This document shows, piece by piece, positions 56,188 through 62,948 of a stretch of DNA of 64,000 bases; the first letter of the stretch is position 1; each line of letters begins with the position of its first letter. The position numbers and the translations under genes are program-made. The stretch is from Neisseria dumasiana (GTDB lineage: Bacteria > Pseudomonadota > Gammaproteobacteria > Burkholderiales > Neisseriaceae): NCBI RefSeq assembly GCF_022870885.1, contig NZ_CP091509.1, forward strand, positions 1,550,001 through 1,614,000. The letters run 5' to 3'. The notes beneath the pieces were generated by a model. It searched no databases, was not told the DNA's origin, and saw nothing but the letters and a program-made list of their open reading frames with translations.

Positions 56188-57075
56188 ATGTGGTTTAAAC
56201 AATTAACGGCTTACCCGTTGCCGCAAAAACCGGAACAAAAACACTTAGACGAAAGCCTAAGCAATTTCCAATTCACGCCACCTGCCGGCTTGGATTGGTT
56301 TAACGAGGGTTTTGCTATCCCTACCCCGTTTGATAATTTTTTTGTTTTTGATGCCAAAGGCCATTACTTAATCAGCCTTAAACGCGAGGAAAAAGTATTG
56401 CCCGCAGGCGTGATTAATAATGTGCTGGCTGAAAAAGTCGAGAAAATCCAGCAAGAAGAGGCGCGCATTGTAGGCCGTAGAGAGAAGCAGGGGCTGAAAG
56501 AACAGATTACCGATGATCTACTGCCCCGCGCCTTAACCTGTAGCAGCCGTACCCATGCCATCTTAACGGACGGCTGGCTGCTGGTTGACAGTGCCACCCC
56601 GAGCAGGGCGGAAAATCTGTTAACCAAGTTGCGCGAGGCATTGGGCGGGCTGGAGGTTAAACTGCCTGCGACCAAACAATCGCCGTCTAGCTTAATGACC
56701 GAATGGCTGCTCAACGGCGAAGCACAGGGCGGGTTTGAGTTGGATTGCGACGTTACTTTGATTGGTAATGGCGACGTTGTGCCGCGCATCAAAATCAGCA
56801 AAAAAGACATCAATGACTATGATGTGGTGCAACACGCCCGTAACGGATTGCATGTGGCTGAGATGGGCTTGGTGTGGCGCGAGCAGATTGCCTTTATTTT
56901 GACGGCAAATCTGACCCTTAAACGCATCCGGTATCTTGATGTATTGCAAGAAAATGCCGAAAGCCAAACCGATAACTCTACTGATCTCGCCTATGCGTCG
57001 CAAATCATCATGACGGAATCGTTAACGGCCATGCTTAACGAGCTTGCGGAGCATTTGGGCGGCTGGCAGGAGTAG
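56188..57075 (+). CDS. rdgC: Recombination-associated protein RdgC, prophage copy
   Basis: A 295-residue RdgC, a ring-shaped dsDNA-binding protein that limits RecA access. Start WFKQLTAYPL, REEKVLPAGVINNVL, LLPRALTCSSRTHAIL, MTEWLLNGEAQGGFEL and the C-terminal end LNELAEHLGGWQE match the family over its whole length. In Neisseria RdgC is also linked to pilin variation. Here it lies in the phage near gam, so it may serve phage recombination or protect DNA. Confidence 0.9.
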   Translation: MWFKQLTAYPLPQKPEQKHLDESLSNFQFTPPAGLDWFNEGFAIPTPFDNFFVFDAKGHYLISLKREEKVLPAGVINNVLAEKVEKIQQEEARIVGRREKQGLKEQITDDLLPRALTCSSRTHAILTDGWLLVDSATPSRAENLLTKLREALGGLEVKLPATKQSPSSLMTEWLLNGEAQGGFELDCDVTLIGNGDVVPRIKISKKDINDYDVVQHARNGLHVAEMGLVWREQIAFILTANLTLKRIRYLDVLQENAESQTDNSTDLAYASQIIMTESLTAMLNELAEHLGGWQE

Positions 57076-57086
57076 AGGCCGTCTGA

Positions 57087-57299
57087 ATGGATTACATGCG
57101 AAACGCCTACAAAATGCCGTTTTTACGCCCCGGCACGGAAATTGAATATCTCGGCAGGCGCGGGGTGATTACAGGGGCGAAAGGCGGTTATCTGTTGGTA
57201 GATTTTGGCGACGGCAAGCCAACCGCCCAACACCCCGAATACAATGTAGCCTATTTTGTGGACGGCGAGCTTGTTAAGGATTTCAGACGGCCTGATTAA
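57087..57299 (+). CDS. Small unknown prophage protein flanked by DUS
   Basis: 70 residues. FLRPGTEIEYLGRRGVITGA and YLLVDFGDG suggest a small SH3-like beta barrel. A DUS (57076-57087) ends on the A of its ATG, and another (57282-57293) is translated at its C-terminus (DFRRPD). Function unknown. Confidence 0.5.
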   Translation: MDYMRNAYKMPFLRPGTEIEYLGRRGVITGAKGGYLLVDFGDGKPTAQHPEYNVAYFVDGELVKDFRRPD

Positions 57300-57306
57300 A
57301 CAAACC

Positions 57307-57335
57307 AATCCCCGCTTTAAACAGCGGGGATTTTT
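57307..57335 (+). terminator. Terminator on the left flank of the moron
   Basis: AATCCCCGC (57307-57315) pairs with GCGGGGATT (57324-57332), with a T run. The same hairpin sequence recurs on the right flank at 58071. Confidence 0.85.
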
Positions 57336-57427
57336 GTTTTTGTGTCGCCTTTTTATATCCGTTTGTTTTATTTTTATGCCGCTTGTTTTAGAATGCACCC
57401 GCAGAATAATGTTAAATCGGGGACTAT

Positions 57428-58048
57428 ATGAAGAATTATTATGAAATTTTGGGTGTGAATATTACTGCCAATTCTGAAGAAATCCGTAAGGCTATGCAGA
57501 AGATGGCGGAAAGCGGCCGGATAAGTTTGTCTGATTTGCAGGTGTGCAAAGAGAATCTGTTGGATGAAGAAGCGCGCAAGGCGTATAACAAAAATCTGTT
57601 TATGGAGCAGCCCCAGCTTTTAGAAAAGGTAGCCCTTGAAGCCAACCAAAAATTCAAGGACAAAATACAAGTGGTTGAAGCCGAGAATATCGTTGAACCT
57701 AAACAGCAGCCGTCCCAAATGAGCTGGGTACAGATAATCGGCGGCGGCTTTTTGGTTTTGTTTTTTGGAATGATAGTGTTTGGTAAATCTGATAATAAAA
57801 CGCCAAAGCTGGATGAATGGATTGCACAAGCCGCTTGCGAGAGTGCGGTAAAACAGCTTTTAAAAGCCCCTGCAACAGCAGAATTTGGCGGTTGGGGCAG
57901 AAACCGCAACGGCGATGGTACTTATACCATAACCGGTAGCGTGGATGCGCACAATAGCTATGGCGCGATGTTGCGAAGTAGCTTTAATTGTACGGTAAGA
58001 GATAAAGGAGACGGCAATACGGGTACGGTAGTGAATTACCTGAAATAG
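57428..58048 (+). CDS. Accessory (moron) protein: J-domain-like N-terminus, membrane helix, exported C-terminal domain
   Basis: 206 residues. The N-terminus (2-58: NYYEILGV, ANSEEIRKAMQKM, LLDEEARKAYNKNL) follows the J-domain helix pattern but lacks the HPD tripeptide needed to stimulate Hsp70. One membrane helix lies near 101-118. The C-terminal domain (about 130-206: CESAVKQLLKAPATAEFGG, GSVDAHNSYGAMLRSSFNC) resembles a small domain seen in many bacterial and phage envelope proteins. The gene sits alone between two matching terminators and has lower GC than the phage genes. A cell-surface or superinfection-exclusion role is inference only. Confidence 0.65.
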   Translation: MKNYYEILGVNITANSEEIRKAMQKMAESGRISLSDLQVCKENLLDEEARKAYNKNLFMEQPQLLEKVALEANQKFKDKIQVVEAENIVEPKQQPSQMSWVQIIGGGFLVLFFGMIVFGKSDNKTPKLDEWIAQAACESAVKQLLKAPATAEFGGWGRNRNGDGTYTITGSVDAHNSYGAMLRSSFNCTVRDKGDGNTGTVVNYLK

Positions 58049-58070
58049 CTTGCGGATGAAAGGCCGTCTT

Positions 58071-58103
58071 AATCCCCGCCCTAAAAAGCGGGGATTTTTT
58101 TAC
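58071..58103 (+). terminator. Terminator on the right flank of the moron
   Basis: AATCCCCGC (58071-58079) pairs with GCGGGGATT (58088-58096), followed by TTTTT. The stem is identical to that at 57307. A degenerate DUS (GCCGTCTTAA) precedes it. Confidence 0.85.
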
Positions 58104-58197
58104 GCCTTTAAAATGACAAATAAAATACAAAATATAGTAGTAAATAATATAAAAAATGATAAAATACTACAACATATAGTATTTTTGAGATGAATCC
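58104..58197 (+). promoter_or_regulatory. Second operator/promoter region, before gemA
   Basis: AGTAGTAAATAATA (58136-58149) is identical to 47122-47135 in the early operator region. A dyad AAATACTA/TAGTATTT (58162-58169 and 58177-58184) follows. The CCTTTAAAAT at about 58106 also recurs at 47140. This looks like a repressor-controlled internal promoter for gemA and mor. Confidence 0.6.
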
Positions 58198-58611
58198 GTG
58201 CAACACGATAACCGTAAAAAGCTGATTGCCAAAATCAAGATTGCCCAAAAGCAGATGGGCATGTCTGATGACGCTTACCGCGATATGCTGGTACGTTTAA
58301 CCGGTAAAAATTCTTGCGCGCTGATGGATATTGATGAGTTGGAGCGGGTTGTGGCTGAAATGAAAACCAAAGGCTTTACGCCAACCAATAAAAACTACGG
58401 CCAGCGGCCAAACAGACGGCAGAGCGCAGACCCGATGATGCGCAAAATCGAAGCCCTGTTGGCCGACGGCGGCCTGCATTGGAATTATGCACACGCGATG
58501 GCCAAACGGATGTTTAAGGTTGATCGTGTGGAATGGCTTTCAGACGGAAATATGCACAAGTTGGTGGCGGCGTTGCAGATTGCGGCAAACCGCAAAAAGA
58601 AAGAGGCTTGA
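58198..58611 (+). CDS. gemA: GemA-like regulatory protein (Mu gp16 family)
   Basis: 137 residues, GTG start. The Mu gp16/GemA family segment is clear: KLIAKIKIAQKQMGMSDDAYRDML, LMDIDELERVVAEMKTKGF and MMRKIEALLADGG. In Mu, GemA affects DNA gyrase and host gene expression during lytic growth. Followed by a small membrane protein and mor, with 1-bp gaps. Confidence 0.82.
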   Translation: MQHDNRKKLIAKIKIAQKQMGMSDDAYRDMLVRLTGKNSCALMDIDELERVVAEMKTKGFTPTNKNYGQRPNRRQSADPMMRKIEALLADGGLHWNYAHAMAKRMFKVDRVEWLSDGNMHKLVAALQIAANRKKKEA

Positions 58612-58612
58612 T

Positions 58613-58816
58613 ATGGATAGGCAGGGTGTTATCAATATTATGTGGAGCGTATTGGGCTTTCTGTTTTTGTGCAGTTTTTGTTTATGTGGCGTCCATTACG
58701 TTATGCAAAATGATTTCGGGCATTTGGCACGATGTTTGATAGTGGCTTTTATCGCCGCAGTTATTGCCGTGTGCATCAATGTAGCGATATTGGCTTACCC
58801 GAAAAAGGGGGAATAA
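58613..58816 (+). CDS. Small two-helix membrane protein
   Basis: 67 residues from the ATG at 58613, 1 bp after the gemA stop. Two hydrophobic helices (about 7-28 and 40-62) separated by a short polar loop, then a basic tail PKKGE. Holin-like in size and shape, but it lies before mor rather than next to the endolysin, so that is only a possibility. Confidence 0.5.
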   Translation: MDRQGVINIMWSVLGFLFLCSFCLCGVHYVMQNDFGHLARCLIVAFIAAVIAVCINVAILAYPKKGE

Positions 58817-58817
58817 A

Positions 58818-59279
58818 ATGGCTTGGAGCTTGAGTGAAAAAGATTTTGACGACGTGCGTCATCTGCTCCCGGATGGCGCGGTTGATTTGATTCAGGTGGT
58901 GGGGGCGGATGCCGCCTACCGCCTGATTAAGCGTTGGGGCGGAACGAGCCTGCCGGTGGGAATGAACAAAACCCGCAACGGTAAAATCCTGCATGCGAAG
59001 TTGGCCGAAGAAATCGGCGAGGAAAATGCGCTTAAAATCGGGCGTATTTTCGGGCGGCAGCGGTTTTTGTGGGTGCCGAAGTGCCAAGAAGCCCTGCGCG
59101 AGCTGCGCAACCGCCAAATCCGCGCCCGCCTTGACGAGTTAACGATGGGTGGCGGCATCTACTCCATGCCCGAAGCGGTGCGCAAAACCGCCGTCGAATA
59201 CGATTTGACCGACCGCCAAATATGGTACATAGCCAAGCAGGCCGATATTGAAGCCAGCCCGCAGCCTGCATTGTTTTAA
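58818..59279 (+). CDS. mor: Mor-family transcription activator
   Basis: 153 residues of the Mor family, which in Mu activates the middle promoter. The dimerisation half has LLPDGAVDLIQVVGADAAYRL and WGGTSLPVG. The C-terminal helix-turn-helix reads RKTAVEYDLTDRQIWYIAKQ. A strong terminator follows, so later genes need their own promoter. Confidence 0.85.
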   Translation: MAWSLSEKDFDDVRHLLPDGAVDLIQVVGADAAYRLIKRWGGTSLPVGMNKTRNGKILHAKLAEEIGEENALKIGRIFGRQRFLWVPKCQEALRELRNRQIRARLDELTMGGGIYSMPEAVRKTAVEYDLTDRQIWYIAKQADIEASPQPALF

Positions 59280-59297
59280 GGCCGCCTGAAAACACCC

Positions 59298-59325
59298 AGC
59301 CCCCGATTTGTTCGGGGGCTTTTTG
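59298..59325 (+). terminator. Terminator after mor
   Basis: AGCCCCCGA (59298-59306) and TCGGGGGCT (59312-59320) with a T run; an imperfect DUS (GCCGCCTGAA) precedes it and a DUS (59354-59365) follows. Confidence 0.9.
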
Positions 59326-59377
59326 CTTTGGAATGAAATAGATGAAGCCGTTTTTCAGACGGCCTTTTTTTATGATG

Positions 59378-59424
59378 AAGCCCTGTAAAACATTTTTTAA
59401 ACACAGTTTTAAAGGGCTTTTTTT
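59378..59424 (+). terminator. Hairpin with T-tract abutting the endolysin start codon
   Basis: AAGCCCTGTAAAAC (59378-59391) pairs with GTTTTAAAGGGCTT (59406-59419), one mismatch. The T run 59418-59424 ends directly at the ATG of the endolysin gene. The only ribosome-site-like sequence, AAAGGG, is inside the right arm. Confidence 0.65.
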
Positions 59425-60048
59425 ATGAGCGGATTTGATACGGCCATCGAACGCGTACTCGGCCATGAAGGCGGTTATGTAAACGACCCGCGCGATGCGG
59501 GCGGCGAAACAAATTGGGGCGTTACCAAAGCGACTGCCCGCGCCAACGGCTACTCAGGCCGAATGCGCGAGATGACGCGCAATCAGGCAAAAGAAATTTA
59601 CCGCAAGGCGTTTTGGGAACGCTTCGGCTGTGGGGATATGCCTTTTGCCATCGGTTATCAGTATTTTGATGCCTGCGTCAATCACGGGCGCGGTAATGCC
59701 GCCCGTTTCTTGCAGCGGGCGTTGGGTGTGGCAGATGACGGCATTATCGGCCCGGTAACGAAAGCGGCCATACGCGCCGCCGATATTTCCGAATTGGTGC
59801 GTAAATTCAACGGCCAGCGTTTGTCGTTTTACACCAAATTGAAAGCCTTTGATGCGTTTGGGCGTGGTTGGGTAAACCGCGTGGCCTTAAACCTGCGTCA
59901 TGCGGTAACGGACGGCTGTGCGCACAAGCTCGCCGACTACGGCGCGAACATCGGCGCATACGTTAAGGCTAACCGTCATTTCACTTCGCTGCATCGAGAC
60001 TTTTTGAAACATGCCGCCGTGCGGATGATGAATGGGGGGCGTTTCTGA
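59425..60048 (+). CDS. Endolysin, GH108 family N-acetylmuramidase
   Basis: A 207-residue lysis enzyme cleaving peptidoglycan glycan strands. The catalytic EGGY motif is at residues 15-18 (LGHEGGYVNDP), typical of GH108, with NWGVTKATA following. The C-terminal part contains the peptidoglycan-binding segment (LGVADDGIIGPVTKAAI, about 99-115). It has no signal peptide, so a holin or other export helper is needed. First gene of the lysis cassette. Confidence 0.9.
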   Translation: MSGFDTAIERVLGHEGGYVNDPRDAGGETNWGVTKATARANGYSGRMREMTRNQAKEIYRKAFWERFGCGDMPFAIGYQYFDACVNHGRGNAARFLQRALGVADDGIIGPVTKAAIRAADISELVRKFNGQRLSFYTKLKAFDAFGRGWVNRVALNLRHAVTDGCAHKLADYGANIGAYVKANRHFTSLHRDFLKHAAVRMMNGGRF

Positions 60049-60269
60049 TGGGCATTTTCAAAAGGCTTTTTGCAGCGGCCGCCGCCTTTTTGCGCGGGGT
60101 TAAAAATACCGAGCCGACCGAAGCCGAAACCGTGCGCACGGCCATGCTGTTGCCGCGTGTGCGTGTGATTGGCGAATACCCCAAGCCAAACTACCGTAAA
60201 TCGGGCGTTGCCGCTGCCAAGCGTGCGGCGCGTAAGACGCGAAACCGTAAAAAAGGGCGCAAATCATGA
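60048..60269 (+). CDS. Small very basic protein, paralogue 1
   Basis: 73 residues overlapping the endolysin stop by one base. An Ala-rich hydrophobic start (FKRLFAAAAAFLRGV) and a highly basic tail, YRKSGVAAAKRAARKTRNRK. The tail is repeated in the next small gene. Function unknown; possibly membrane- or nucleic-acid-interacting. Confidence 0.55.
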   Translation: MGIFKRLFAAAAAFLRGVKNTEPTEAETVRTAMLLPRVRVIGEYPKPNYRKSGVAAAKRAARKTRNRKKGRKS

Positions 60270-60445
60270 CAAAAAAAACGCTAATTGCCTTGGCTCATAG
60301 CCTTGCATTATCCGCCGTACCGATTGTTGCGCCGCCACCTGTGCGCTTGTGCCGACAGCACCCGAGTATCCGTTACGGCAAATCGGGCGTATCGGCAAAC
60401 AAACGCACGGCACGCAAGATGAGAAACCGCAGAAAGGCGAAATGA
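60266..60445 (+). CDS. Small basic protein, paralogue 2
   Basis: 59 residues starting in an ATGA overlap. A hydrophobic segment (LIALAHSLALSAVPIVAPP) is followed by a basic tail, GKSGVSANKRTARKMRNRRK, matching that of the preceding protein. It ends in an ATGA overlap with the next gene. Function unknown. Confidence 0.5.
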   Translation: MTKKTLIALAHSLALSAVPIVAPPPVRLCRQHPSIRYGKSGVSANKRTARKMRNRRKAK

Positions 60446-60690
60446 TGGCCCTGTTGGATATTTTGAAAAACCCTGCTACGGGCAAGGTATCCCACAGCAA
60501 GCTGTGGGCAAACGTAGCCTGCGCGGCGGGTACCTATAAGTTTGTGGTGCTGCCCGACCCGTCGCCGGAGATTTGGGCGGTGTATTTGGGCATTGTCGGC
60601 GGCTATGCCGTGGCGCGGGCGATGGTATCGGTAAAACGGCAGGAAGTGGAGGCGGATTATGCAGACGGCGGCCATAAAGAAACTGGTTAA
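60442..60690 (+). CDS. Small membrane protein of the lysis region
   Basis: 82 residues from the first of two tandem ATGs at 60442. NPATGKVSHSKLWANVACAAGTY (in parts NPATGKVSHSKLW and ANVACAAGTY) precedes hydrophobic segments, with one clear helix near 52-70. The layout resembles phage DUF2644-type proteins, but I cannot confirm that. Could act as the missing holin. Confidence 0.5.
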   Translation: MMALLDILKNPATGKVSHSKLWANVACAAGTYKFVVLPDPSPEIWAVYLGIVGGYAVARAMVSVKRQEVEADYADGGHKETG

Positions 60691-61096
60691 AGGGCTGTTC
60701 AAGTGGCTGCCTGAAATCGTTTTTGTGCTGGTTTTGGGCGCGGTGGTCGGTTTGACTTACCACGTCGGCTTTCAGACGGCCTACGCGGAGCAGCAGGCCG
60801 TTATCGAAAAAATGAAAACCGATGCCGCGAAGAAAGAGGCGGAAGCGGCCAAAGCCCATGCGGAACAATTGGAAAAAATCCAAGCTCAGGCAGTGGAAAT
60901 GAACCGCCTCAAAGAGGATATAGAAACCCGCACCGTTACCATGACCAACGAAACCAACCGCCGCAAGGCAGAAAATAAAAAGGCAATCGAAGATGCGATT
61001 ACTCAAGACCGGAACGAAAACCGCGCTGCTGACGGCGGCGGCCTCGGTACTCACAGCCTGCGCCAATACCGCAAATCCCTCGGCTACGACGGTTAA
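60659..61096 (+). CDS. Rz-like inner-membrane spanin
   Basis: 145 residues. One N-terminal membrane helix (about 18-35, EIVFVLVLGAVVGLTYHV) and a long periplasmic coiled coil (about 42-115) rich in Ala, Lys and Glu: the i-spanin layout. The Rz1-like lipoprotein gene starts inside it in another frame, the classical nested arrangement. With the partner it fuses inner and outer membranes at lysis. A DUS in frame encodes FQTAY. Confidence 0.8.
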   Translation: MQTAAIKKLVKGLFKWLPEIVFVLVLGAVVGLTYHVGFQTAYAEQQAVIEKMKTDAAKKEAEAAKAHAEQLEKIQAQAVEMNRLKEDIETRTVTMTNETNRRKAENKKAIEDAITQDRNENRAADGGGLGTHSLRQYRKSLGYDG

Positions 61097-61343
61097 AACC
61101 GTGGAAGTACCGGTGATGCCCGCGCCGCCCGCGGTGCTGATGGTTGCGCCGGTACGCCCCGCCCCGCCTGAAAACGGCTCGGTGCGCGCTTTGCTGGAAC
61201 ACGCCGCCGAATTTGGCGCGTACACGGCAGAGCTGGAAATTCAGAATGCCGGCTGGCGCGAATGGGTGAGGGGCAACTATCAACTTAAAGTTAATAGTTC
61301 GAACTTGAAAGAAACGCTTAAAAGTTCGGAGACCGGTAAATGA
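60993..61343 (+). CDS. Rz1-like outer-membrane spanin lipoprotein
   Basis: 116 residues. Signal peptide with lipobox LTAC (Cys23), then a Pro-rich stretch (VPVMPAPPAVLMVAPVRPAP), as in Rz1. It overlaps the 3' end of the Rz-like gene by 104 bp in the +1 frame. The C-terminal 45 residues are an extra helical extension compared with short Rz1 proteins. Confidence 0.78.
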   Translation: MRLLKTGTKTALLTAAASVLTACANTANPSATTVKTVEVPVMPAPPAVLMVAPVRPAPPENGSVRALLEHAAEFGAYTAELEIQNAGWREWVRGNYQLKVNSSNLKETLKSSETGK

Positions 61344-61687
61344 CGACTTATCAGGAATTGGTCAGCCGTGTTTTATCGGTTAAACACGCCAGCCTTGAAA
61401 TGGGTTTGGCCAAGGCAAGAGAACAGCAGCCGTTTATCGAGCAGGTATCCCGCAAGCTGGATGCAACCAGTTGGGATTACACCGTGCAAATGGATAAGGA
61501 TTTCGGCGTTACCTTCAACGTTGAGCGTGGCATTGTGGATTTTAAAAACCAGTATCAGGCGGTAAAGCAAGCCTTGGAAGCGCAGTTTGAAGTGGGTTTT
61601 TCAGTGGCGGATTGTGCGCCGGTATTGGATGTTTTCTGCCGCCGCAGCGGATACGGCTGCCGCTTGGTTTTTAAGGAGCTGCCATGA
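61340..61687 (+). CDS. Unknown prophage protein
   Basis: 115 residues, 4-bp overlaps on both sides. Helical N-terminal half and a Cys-containing C-terminal half (VADCAPVLDVFCRRSGYGC). No recognised family. Confidence 0.55.
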   Translation: MTTYQELVSRVLSVKHASLEMGLAKAREQQPFIEQVSRKLDATSWDYTVQMDKDFGVTFNVERGIVDFKNQYQAVKQALEAQFEVGFSVADCAPVLDVFCRRSGYGCRLVFKELP

Positions 61688-61953
61688 CGCCGATTGATTT
61701 TGAATTTGGCTTTAAAACCTTGTGGGGCTTGGCCACCGCCGCGGGCTGGTTTTGGATTAACGGTATTTCAGGCCGTCTGAAAGAAGCCGAAAAAGACCGA
61801 GCGGATTTACGCCGAGAGCTGCACGACGTGAAGTTGGATTACTCCACCAAGGCAGAAGCCCGTGCCGACCGCGACACCATTAACCGCCAGCTAAACCGTA
61901 TCGAAGACAAATTAGACAAACTCGCCGAAAGAAAGGCGGATAAATCAACATGA
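61684..61953 (+). CDS. Small membrane/coiled-coil protein, DUF2730-like
   Basis: 89 residues. One hydrophobic helix near 9-26, then a charged coiled coil (EAEKDRADLRRELHDVKLDY, RQLNRIEDKLDKLAERK). The shape matches the small protein that precedes the terminase genes in Mu-like phages. A DUS in frame encodes SGRLKE. Confidence 0.6.
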   Translation: MTPIDFEFGFKTLWGLATAAGWFWINGISGRLKEAEKDRADLRRELHDVKLDYSTKAEARADRDTINRQLNRIEDKLDKLAERKADKST

Positions 61954-62168
61954 TGGAAAACAAAGACCCGATTTTAGCGGCACTTGCCCGAATTGAAGAA
62001 AAAATCGACAAAACCGCGAAACAGCAGGAAGCCATTAGCGAAGAGCTGGAGAAAATCCATAAAGATACCAAACGCACGGCTGCGGTGGTGGGCGGTGCAT
62101 CCGGCGCGGCGACGGCAACCATTGTATCTGTTGGCGTTGAGCTAATCCGCCGCATGGCCGGAGGCTGA
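61950..62168 (+). CDS. Small coiled-coil protein with C-terminal membrane helix
   Basis: 72 residues in a 4-bp overlap. Charged helix (IEEKIDKTAKQQEAISEELE) and a Gly/Ala-rich hydrophobic C-terminus (VVGGASGAATATIVSVGVEL). Probably partners the preceding protein. Function unknown. Confidence 0.55.
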   Translation: MMENKDPILAALARIEEKIDKTAKQQEAISEELEKIHKDTKRTAAVVGGASGAATATIVSVGVELIRRMAGG

Positions 62169-62169
62169 T

Positions 62170-62673
62170 ATGGCGCACCCGCAGGAGACACGCGCCGAAG
62201 TGCGACGCCTGTACACGGTTGAGCAGAAAAGCTTGCCCGAAGCCGCGCAAGAAGCAGGCGTACCGTTGGCTACTGCACGCCAATGGAAAGCCCGTGATAA
62301 GGCTGCCGGCGAAGATTGGGATAAGCTCAAAACCGCCTACATTATGGCGGGCGGCAAAATGGAAGATGTCAACCGCGCCATCATGGCGAGTTTCTTGGTC
62401 CGCTACCAAGAAGCAATGGAGGATGCGGATAAATGGGATGCGCTCGACCCGTTGGAAAAAGTAGATGCGCTTACCCGCTTAAGCGACAGCTACACCAAAA
62501 CCGTAGCAGCCAACCGCAAAATGCTGCCGGAAATCAGCGAGCTGGCCGTGGCAATGGAAACCATTAAAGGTTTTGGCGACTTTATCCGCGAAAACCGCCC
62601 TGCGGTGGCGATGGATTTTATCGAATTAATCGAACTGTTTGCGCCTGAATTGCAGCGGCGCTTCAGTAAGTGA
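62170..62673 (+). CDS. DUF1804 family protein, putative terminase small subunit
   Basis: 167 residues. HPQETRAEVRRLYTVEQKSL and a helix-turn-helix with LPEAAQEAGVPLATARQWKA are the DUF1804 start; a helical second half follows. In Mu-like phages this protein (Mu gp27 position) lies directly before the large terminase and is taken as the DNA-recognition subunit. Confidence 0.78.
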   Translation: MAHPQETRAEVRRLYTVEQKSLPEAAQEAGVPLATARQWKARDKAAGEDWDKLKTAYIMAGGKMEDVNRAIMASFLVRYQEAMEDADKWDALDPLEKVDALTRLSDSYTKTVAANRKMLPEISELAVAMETIKGFGDFIRENRPAVAMDFIELIELFAPELQRRFSK

Positions 62674-62684
62674 GGCCGTCTGAA

Positions 62685-62936
62685 ATGACAAAAGTCGAAT
62701 ACACGCATAAGGGTTGGTATCTGTTTTGCCCGATTTGGATTGCAAACTGGCAAGACCCTAGCGAAGCCCCTGCGGTTGCGCCCCGCTATAAATTGGAATG
62801 GCTGTTTTGGCTGGCAGATCAGTTTTTCTTTGCCATGAGCGCCATGCACGAAATGAAAACGGGCGAGCCGCTGCCGTTTTGTTTCAAAGTTTACCCCGAG
62901 CCGCTGAAAAAACCTGTGGTTCATTATTACAAATAG
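62685..62936 (+). CDS. Small unknown protein between terminase genes
   Basis: 83 residues from the ATG at 62685, right after a DUS (62673-62684); a second DUS (62935-62946) follows its stop. Trp-rich (GWYLFCPIWIANWQDP, WLFWLADQFFFAM). Inserted between the small and large terminase genes. No family recognised. Confidence 0.5.
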   Translation: MTKVEYTHKGWYLFCPIWIANWQDPSEAPAVAPRYKLEWLFWLADQFFFAMSAMHEMKTGEPLPFCFKVYPEPLKKPVVHYYK

Positions 62937-62948
62937 GCCGTCTGAAAG

